Positions 53,770 to 64,000 of a DNA stretch of 64,000 nt are shown piece by piece. Both the position numbers and the translations under genes were made by a program. The notes below the pieces were generated by a model, which saw nothing but the letters and a program-made list of their open reading frames with translations, ran no database searches and was not told where the DNA came from. The number at the start of each line of letters is the position of its first letter. The stretch's first letter is position 1. Source of the DNA: Tenodera sinensis (taxonomy: Eukaryota > Arthropoda > Insecta > Mantodea > Mantidae); contig CM060963.1 of assembly GCA_030765045.1 (NCBI GenBank), forward strand, positions 118,171,735-118,235,734. The letters are read 5' to 3'.

Positions 53770-55600
53770 TATTTCATTCTCATAATAAATTGTTTTTTTA
53801 AAACAAAGTATTTCTGGTTATTCAATGAATGACTCTTATACTTTGACTAAATCACAAGTGAAAAAGTGTTGCTTGTCATTCAAAACAAATGACGTCCTAA
53901 TGGATTTTCCATGTTCCTATCAATAACCATATTCTGTTTCTGTTGCTGGTTAGTTTTGAACCAAATTTATGACTCTTTGCTGTCTCTCTTGTTCCTTGTT
54001 TACTGTGAGCCAGACTTTAACCTATAATTTTTTTCACTTCTTGAATCACCTTTGCTTTGAGGCTTGAGAGGACTGTCACTGCCTCAGTTGCTCCACTTGT
54101 GATGTCACATCATACTCTGTACGGTTCACACTTTAAGTACATTTAATAGTCTCCAAATGGTTGATTATAGGAATATTTTCCTACTTACACAACTTTCCTC
54201 TATGATCTTCATATGGGCTGGTTAGGCTGGTTTAAGTTATTCCCTAACTGTTGCCAAATACCAGATATACCAAAATAACATAATAGCAAATTTTGTCATA
54301 GGTTTAGTGTTATGATTTGTAGAGTACTGGATTATTTTGAGTGCTTAAGAGCCTGTTTGTACAAATAACTCTGCAACTTGAAAAGCATTTTCTCAGCATG
54401 AAAGAGTTTAGGGCTTAATCCATAAAGGAACTGTTGATGACTAAAGAGCAAACTTTCATACAGAGAACAAAAAGTTGAGGAATATGGACTATAGAAAGTG
54501 GGAGGGGTCAGTCTGTCACATGATCACAGCACAGAGGAGGCTGGGTACAGTTGACACAAGAACGTTGTAGATAAGGTTGCAAAACTTACATTCAATGCTG
54601 TCACCATTTTCAGTAAAATGTTCACTCCCAAGTTCTTGTACAAGTTAAGCAACATGTGAATATTTCAATTTTCGTGCTGGAGGCATTTTACTCTGTTTGG
54701 AACCAGTGAATACATTCAAAAGACACTACGCACTATAGGCAGCAAGTCCAGTTGTTTTGTGCTGTCACTGTACTCATGCAATGATGTCACACTCTGCCCA
54801 TGTGCAGGTAACTTGTGATTGCCTCCGTTACTGACAGATGTATAAAGGTTCGAACCCTAATGATGACATACTTAATTTTGAAAAGATACATAAGTTAAGT
54901 CTAAACTGTGCCTCAGAGCTATGACTATATTTTTCTTAATCAATTGAAATCTAAATTGATTTGAAGTCTTCATATGACTAGTTCAATGAAGGGGGTATAT
55001 TACCACAAAAGGTGAAATTAAAAGATGTGACATGCTACTTCACAACTGCTCAATAACACCTGGACAGCTAACATGGAAATTATAGCATCAATGGACGTTT
55101 ACATTTGAGGCCAGTAGCAGTTGTTTTGCTTAATTGCATGAGACTGATTCCCTGGTTACGATGTAGCGATGTGATTCACAGGGGATTTTCATTACATAGC
55201 CTGGGTTTTTTGACTCATGGTTCCATTCTGGGAGGTTCTGCCTGAACTTACATCGTTCACCATGTTGAAAACACTCCAAGTAAAGTAACCGTTTAGAATA
55301 GAGTCGCCATGTATCATTTAATATGTTCAGCTCAGGTAAGTCTGCTCCTTGTATAATTATTTGTATACTTTGTATGGCGGATTAAATGATTCTTGGGAAT
55401 AGTAAATTTTACTTGCATATCTGGGCTATATATTGGCTTTTGGAACCAGCCCTTAAATCATGGCTGATACATCCTGGATCCTAGGCCCTCCTTACTTTCG
55501 TTTCCAGTAATCCACACCATGTTAGATGTGGGTGCTTGCATCGTGGGCAACTGTGACTAAGCAGTGAGGTCCCTTCACAGGTCCCCTTAGATTGGTACCA
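53770..55600. other. No recognisable feature
   Basis: About 1.8 kb without coding similarity, tRNA-like promoters or matching repeats. Short frames are random. Confidence 0.35.
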
Positions 55601-55669
55601 CATGACAATTGGGGAAGACACCAAGATGCCAACTAGATTTGAAGTGACAGTGATATGTTTTTAAAATAT

Positions 55670-56165
55670 TGTGATGCAGCTATGGTCCAAGTTTATTCCA
55701 TGGAAGATGACCAACTGACTGACTGATTGTATCTCAGGGAAAGCACCTACTGATTGAGTTGAAGAGATAAGTACATGGACTATCATTTTCAACTTTCATC
55801 CAGTGTAAACACCGGAGGCATTATCAAGAGACAACCAGTTTCTTCTGGAAGTTTCTCCTCTACACCTCCCACAAACATTGCAGAAACTCCTGCATTGTAT
55901 TAGCAAGTCAGTTAAAGAGCAAGATAATAGGTTGTTTTGAAGAGGCATAAAGTATCTGTGATGAGTGATTTAGAGTGAATGCTGCTACTACGAGAATTTA
56001 GAAAAATCCTGTGTTTGACACCCCAACAAGTGAAGCTGAATGAAGAAGAGACTTCTTCATGCAGGATTAATTTTGCCTGAGGAAAAGTGATGTGATGGTG
56101 AAAATTGAACTCAATCATAATACTGAAGTGACGGGTGAAAAGTGAACAGTCACAATATTTTGGAG
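55670..56165 (+). mobile_element. Solo-LTR-like copy related to 1528-2040
   Basis: Shares ordered blocks with the LTR-like segment at 1528-2040 (GATGCAGCTATGGTCCAAG, CCAGTGTAAACACCGGAGGC, GAGTGAATGCTGCTACT, CACCCCAACAAGTGAAG). No internal retroelement sequence lies nearby, consistent with a solo LTR. Termini are undefined. Confidence 0.5.
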
Positions 56166-56332
56166 TATTAAATTTTTCACTAATTAGTACAGGAAGGCCA
56201 TATTTTAGGTTTTGTTGCTATTTACACACAATAATGACAAATACTCTCTATTTCTTCTGCTGCTATGAAAATTTTCAGATTTAGTAGTGTGTCACATGGT
56301 GCTGACACAGTATGTCTCACCAGTTATAAATA

Positions 56333-57624
56333 CAAGGGTAATCCCAAAACTAAGGTCTCCAATTTTTTTTAAAATTTAAATGAGCATTTATTGACAACAA
56401 ATGGTACATAAATTTTAAGCTTGAAGATTTTTCTATTTTTCCACATAATCACCATTTTGATTGATGCATTTTTGTAAAAGTTGTGGCAGTTTTTGCATGC
56501 CCATGTTATACCAGTGCACCACCATGCTCTTGAAGAAGTGTTGGACCTCATCTTTCACCTTGTCGTCACTAAAGCTCCTTCCAGCCAAATGTTCTTTCAA
56601 TTTGGGAAACAAGTGGTAGTCACTGGGCGCTAAGCCCGGACTATAGGGTGGGTGGGTGATGATATCCCATCCAAACTGATGCAGGAGATCCACAGTTTGA
56701 TGGGCAGTGTTGGGGCGAACAATATCGTGGAGAAGGCTGATGCCCATGCTCAACATTCCTCTTCTTCGGTTTTGAATTGTTTGTCCGAGTTTTCTTAATG
56801 TCTGACAATACCTATTGGCACTGATTATTGTCCCATAAAGTCAACCAACAATATCCCCTTTCGATCCCAAAACACAGTTGCCATGACTTTACTGACAGAC
56901 TGTGTTCTTTTGAACTTTCGCGGCTTAGGTGAACTGGAATGCTGCCACTCATGAGACTGTTGTTTTGTCTTGGTGTGAAGTGCAAAGCCCAAGTTTCATC
57001 ACCTGTGACTATTGAATCCAAAACGTTGTCTTTTTCGTCAGCACAGCATTGAAGAAATTGGTGGGAACTTTCAGCGCATTGTCTTTTGTGATCTTCTGTC
57101 AGCATTATTGGGACCCATCTTGCACACACCTTCCGAAATTTCAACTTGTCAGTCAAAGTCCTGTGAATGGTGCTTCGAGAAATCTCAAGAACAACATCTA
57201 GAGTGATGCACTGATCTTGAAGCACGATTTGTTCAACCTTTGCGATTGTTTTGTCGGGAATTGGCGGTCTCCCACTTCTTTCCTTCTCATGAATTTCCGT
57301 GTGACCATTTGCAAACTCTCTACCCCACTTGCAGACATTTTTGACATCCATACTACACTTCCACCAACTGTCAATGAATTTCAATTGGTTTAACCTCTTT
57401 TGCCCTAAAAAACCGAATAATTGTGTGAACTTCGCACCTGGCAGTAGTCGCTAATGGGAGCTATATTACAACTGGCTGCCAAGCCAAGACTGAGAGCCCA
57501 AGTGGATGTATAGTGGTGTATGTAGACAGTGGAGGGGGGAAGGAAAGAAGCAGTATGGTCAACATCTATGCAGTTTCCCTGCAACCCCAGCGCTTTGGAG
57601 ACCTTAGTTTTGGGATTACCCTCG
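56333..57624 (-). mobile_element. Mariner transposon 2, nearly full length (1,292 bp)
   Basis: 28-bp inverted repeats beginning CAAGGGTAATCCCAAAACTA (left) and CGAGGGTAATCCCAAAACTA (right) match at 27 of 28 positions and are flanked by TA (56331-56332, 57625-57626). The length is normal for an intact mariner. The transposase on the minus strand is frameshifted. Confidence 0.95.
56433..57384 (-). pseudogene. Mariner transposase 2
   Basis: The segment 57384-56812 has VCKWGREFANGHTEIHEKER and SGRPPIPDKTIAKVEQI (paired helix-turn-helix region), KVCARWVPIMLTEDHKRQCA and SIVTGDETWALHF (first catalytic Asp). The segment 56756-56433 has ISLLHDIVRPNTAHQTV (second Asp, with HDNARPH changed to HDIVRPN), HPPYSPGLAPSDYHLFPKLK (third Asp of the DD34D triad) and the C-terminal CINQNGDYVEK. 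Frameshifts between about 56960 and 56760 separate the halves. The resemblance is to the mariner subfamilies that include the SETMAR transposase. Inactive but relatively recent. Confidence 0.9.
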
Positions 57625-57820
57625 TAGCACTGGAAGAAAACGACCTTGATCCCTAGCCATCACTGCATGTATCATTAAGCTTATCGTGAGTGTTTCAACT
57701 GGATTGTTTTTATGTTGTATCAAAGTGTTTGGGAGTGTAATTCATGTACAAGTTTAAAATGACATCAAAGCAAAAGGTCTTTGTTTCAATGGATATAATG
57801 TTGGAAACATTAAAGAAAAT

Positions 57821-60677
<2,857 letters not shown>

Positions 60678-60723
60678 TTTATTGCCAAAAACTTTTACAG
60701 TATAGCAACATCATAATTTAAAA

Positions 60724-63510
60724 TTAGCATTCTAGGTTATAAAAATCATGCACAGAATACAGTGGATTGGCCATCAATGTATGGCGTAAAGTCCTTTTAA
60801 AATATGAGATAGGGAGATCCCTTATCCTTTCGGGTAAAATATTGTATAGTTTATTAGAGACAACTATAAAACTGTTCTGAATTTTCGTAAGTTTAAGTTT
60901 GTTGATGTATAAATTCAGACGATTTCGTGTCGTGTAATTGTGAATGTTTGAGCAAACTGTAAAAGTGGTAAAATTTTCTTTAACATACACGAGGCAGGTT
61001 AGCACATACAATGATGGCAGGGTTAAAATACCTAAATCAATAAAAAGTGGTTTACAATGCTCTTTTGGATGAACTCCCCAGATTAATCTAACAGCCGTTT
61101 TTTGTTGTACAAAGATCTTGGTAGCCAGGGAGTGATTCCCCCAGGAAAGTAATCCGTAGTTAGCATGCGAATAAATGTGAGCATAATACACTTTCATGAG
61201 AACATCTTTACTTACACTGTGACTTAAAATTCTTAGCATGAAAATTCCTGTTGTTATTTTTTTAAAGATGTGATTAACATGTGTTGACATCCAAGGTCAG
61301 AATCAATATGAATACCTAAAACCTTTATGGAACTTCCGTGACATCTGGCATTACATTTATACTGAATGTCAATAGTTTTTCCAGTGTTTATGCTCAAATT
61401 ATTGGCATTGCACCAATTGTTAACTACTAGTGTTACCGTGTGTAATATAGGTCTTAATATGTGTTCAGCTTTGTCATAAAAGGTAATTGCTGGATCATCT
61501 GCATAAAAATAAGGAGTAAAATTATCATCACTAATTGAAACGGGAAGATCATTAATATAAATAATTAAAATAAAGGTCCCAAAATTGATCCTTGGGGAAC
61601 TCCATAATTCACAGATTTGAACTGAGATAAAATTCCATTAAAATAAGTTGCCTGAGTCCTGTTGCTAAAATAAGATCTTAAAAATTTAATGCTATGATTA
61701 TTAAAACCATAAAAAGTCAGTTTCTCTAAAAGAATATTTGGTGAGACAGTGTCAAAGGCTCTCGAGAGATCAAAAAGCCTAGTTGATACAATGTTACCAT
61801 TATTAATATTTTCATAACATTGTTTCAGAAAGCTGGTGACAGCCTTTATTGTACTCATGCCATGTCTGAAGCCGAATTGGATTTTATTAAACAACTGATT
61901 GGTTTCAAAATAAGTCACAATTTGCTTGCATAATAATGCTTCAAACACCTTTCCAATTTTTGGAGTTATACTAATAGGTCTATAGTTCTCATAACAGGTT
62001 TTATCTCCTTTCTTAAATATTGGTATTATTTTGGAAAATTTAAAAGCATCCGGAAAATGACCAGCTTTGAGGCAACTATTAAAAACGTAAGTTAATGGTT
62101 CACATATATATGGAGCAGCTAATTTAAGAATTTTAGAATTAATTCCATAGACATCCACGCATGTACTATTATTCAGATTCATAATACCAGAGTAAACATC
62201 CTCAACACTAAGTTCTAAGAAATCAAAATTACACTTAGGCTTAGGCAACTTATTTAGAAAGGACATTGATTCGTTAGTAATGGGTATGCTATTCACAATG
62301 TGATTGACCTTATCAATAAAAAAAGAATTAAATCCCTCACAATTTAGATTAGGTGGGAATATATCAGACTTAGAGTTAGAATTTAAATGTTCAGATATTA
62401 CAAACCAGGAGGATTTTGATATATTATTAGAGTTCTTAATGAATGCAGAATAGTAATTCACTTTAGTCAACTTTAAGGTATGTTGATATTTCTTTTTTAA
62501 TTTAATATATTTGCTTTTGTATTCATACATACCAAAATAAACATGATCATAAAACATCATACATTTATCCTTTAAAATTTGGAGTTCATCGTTGTACCAC
62601 TTTTTATTGTTACATTTGTAATTTGGTTTGGGTCTAAAAGTTATAAATGAAAAGGCATTATTAACAGCCACATAAAAGCTATTTAAGAAATATGTAAAAA
62701 TATTGGCATGATTAACTATACTATACAAATAAATCCAGTTAGTATTCATGAGTAAATACACAAAATATGTTATATTACGATTGTTGATATTTCTTATCAT
62801 TTTTAATTTCCCTTGAAAATTATTGTCATCATAATCAGTATTAGCTGAAAAAAGCATTGGATCGTGGTCAGAGAATATGGAAGGAACAACTTCCGCAGTA
62901 CATTTGTCGGGGTGTATGGAGGTAAAGACATTATCCAAACAAGTACCTGATGCAGGTCGGATAATTTTTGTTATCAGGTAACGTAATCCAAAACATTCAA
63001 ACACGTTAATTATATCAGTTAAATCATTACTTTTGATGTTAAAATTGACGTTAAAATCACCACTGATAACAATATTAATACTCATTTTTCGACTAAATAC
63101 TAACTGTAATAAATCATTAAAACGAGTTAAAAAGTCGTTAAAACAGGTTCTTAACTTACTTGGTGTTCTATAAAAGGTAACACACAGAAGACTAATACTT
63201 TTAATAAAGACACAACAGGCTTCAAAATTGTCTTGAACATCTAGGTTAGTTATGTCCATAAATTGGCTGGATTCATGCTCATGTTTTACAAATATTGCAG
63301 AGCTGCCATGTTTACCACTTGGTCTGCAGAAATAACTTGCCAAGTAGTAACCAGGAATTTTTAACAAAAACAGTTCTTTGTCACAAAGCCAATGTTCAGC
63401 GATACAAATAATATCAACATCGTAAGCATTAACAATGTCAATTAGACTGTCTATTTTGTTCAATATGCTCTGTATATTCCAATAGAATATTTTAAAATTT
63501 AATTTATTTT
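60724..63510 (-). pseudogene. LINE F ORF2: endonuclease and reverse transcriptase
   Basis: Starting near 63510 with FYWNIQSILNKID: endonuclease motifs IICIAEHWL (catalytic Glu), FYRTPSKL, VISGDFNVNF, CLDNVFTS and FSDHDPMLF are intact. Reverse transcriptase follows: IIPIFKKGDKTCYENYRPIS, QFGFRHGMSTIKAV, FDLSRAFDTVSPNILLEKL, YGVPQGSILGPLF and, after a single-base frameshift near 61563, FYADDPAITFYD. A second frameshift near 61288 precedes the C-terminal HVNHIFKKITTGIFMLRIL, YYAHIYSHANYGLLSWGNHS (61290-60724). With only two lesions in about 930 codons, it is the best preserved LINE here. The 3' end reads AATAAACTCTGTCTGTC and runs into the GATA array. The clade is uncertain. Confidence 0.85.
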
Positions 63511-63546
63511 TATTCCTCAGGTTCTTAAGTTTCGTTTCACCAAAAT

Positions 63547-63921
63547 TTACGTTGACCCTTTTTCTTTGACAGCCTTGTAGTTTAAAGAATTCCTTGGAAA
63601 GTAAAATTTACTGATAAAAGAATCACTAGGCCAGAATTCAGGCGTATAAACTACCTCAAATGATGCCGAGGGCACACCAATTTTGAATGAACTGTAACTT
63701 GGATACTTAGATTTCAATTTTTCTACAACATAATTGCCCTGTTTACGTTCATTAAGGTATTCAAGGACATGAGAACTTTCAATCTCTGGGCCGAGTCGCG
63801 AAACAAACATGAAATGCAACTTTTCAGCTAGGGCAAGTTTGCCCTTGGTAGCATTATCTGTAAAAAATTCTTTCTTTTGTATGGGCTTCGTATTGGCTTT
63901 AAATTGAATTCTAGGTTTCAA
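63547..63921 (-). CDS. LINE F ORF1, C-terminal domain (continues past the window edge)
   Basis: Frame of 124 codons with HFMFVSRLGPEIESSHVLEY, VVEKLKSKYPSYSSFKIGVP and TPEFWPSDSFISKFYFPRN, the conserved C-terminal domain of ORF1 proteins from several arthropod LINEs, thought to bind RNA. It ends 37 bp before the ORF2 reading frame begins, on the same strand. The internal ATG is probably not the true start; the N-terminus lies at higher coordinates or beyond 64000. Confidence 0.7.
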   Translation of the reverse strand: MKPRIQFKANTKPIQKKEFFTDNATKGKLALAEKLHFMFVSRLGPEIESSHVLEYLNERKQGNYVVEKLKSKYPSYSSFKIGVPSASFEVVYTPEFWPSDSFISKFYFPRNSLNYKAVKEKGST

Positions 63922-64000
63922 CTTACTTTTATAGGATACATGCTTCCAATCTTCTTCAGGTTGATTACCTTGTTTAACACTATCACTAAATTGTACTGCA

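Overview
The window is AT-rich animal DNA, most likely from an arthropod and probably an insect with a large, repeat-filled genome. There are no bacterial operons. Instead there are spliced exons, mariner/IS630, pogo and hAT DNA transposons, Ty3/gypsy LTR elements, Jockey- and R1/LOA-type LINEs, Penelope-like elements (PLEs), several tRNA-derived SINEs and long microsatellites. Species cannot be fixed from the sequence alone.

The only host gene I can support is on the minus strand: two consecutive coding exons (44567-44676 and 25597-25758) of an F-box/leucine-rich-repeat protein resembling FBXL4. They have good splice sites and matching phase, and are separated by an 18.8-kb intron packed with mobile elements. 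Everything else recognisable is mobile or simple-repeat DNA, nearly all with disabling lesions.

Layout. 1-2.05 kb: DDE transposase and gypsy remnants. 2.8-4.3 kb: a broken three-part gene of an arthropod multicopy family. 4.5-6.9 kb: two SINEs and an IS630-type element. 7-20.6 kb: a nested stack in which a PLE is split by a 1.36-kb pogo-type element and by a 10.7-kb gypsy element (LTRs 9741-10531 and 19454-20455, target duplication TACT). The gypsy element itself carries a retroposon in gag, LINE pieces before the 3' LTR and a hairpin element inside the 3' LTR. 20.6-28.6 kb: intronic or intergenic DNA with SINEs, the FBXL4 exon and a PLE scrap. 28.8-34.5 kb: a LINE split by a hAT element (8-bp target duplication) and a SINE. 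34.7-41.5 kb: a PLE, SINEs, an internally deleted mariner-like element and LINE tails. 41.8-44.2 kb: an R1/LOA-like LINE. 45-48.8 kb: a Jockey LINE. 49.6-57.6 kb: an inverted PLE pair, a SINE, a hAT-like non-autonomous element, two mariners, a hairpin and a solo-LTR-like segment. 57.8-60.7 kb: a 2.5-kb uninterrupted GATA array fused to the 3' end of a LINE that runs to 64 kb.

The strongest unusual signals are: (1) a tRNA-derived SINE family (here SINE-A) and a second retroposon family (Retroposon-B) in which most copies are 5'-inverted yet flanked by 9-15 bp target duplications, a twin-priming signature; (2) a pogo derivative that keeps an open frame for a DNA-binding domain without its catalytic core and carries at least seven copies of one short motif, one abutting the start codon; (3) hammerhead-like motifs next to PLE remnants; (4) a GATA expansion that appears to have grown from a LINE tail. 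I found no clearly new enzymatic or defence system.
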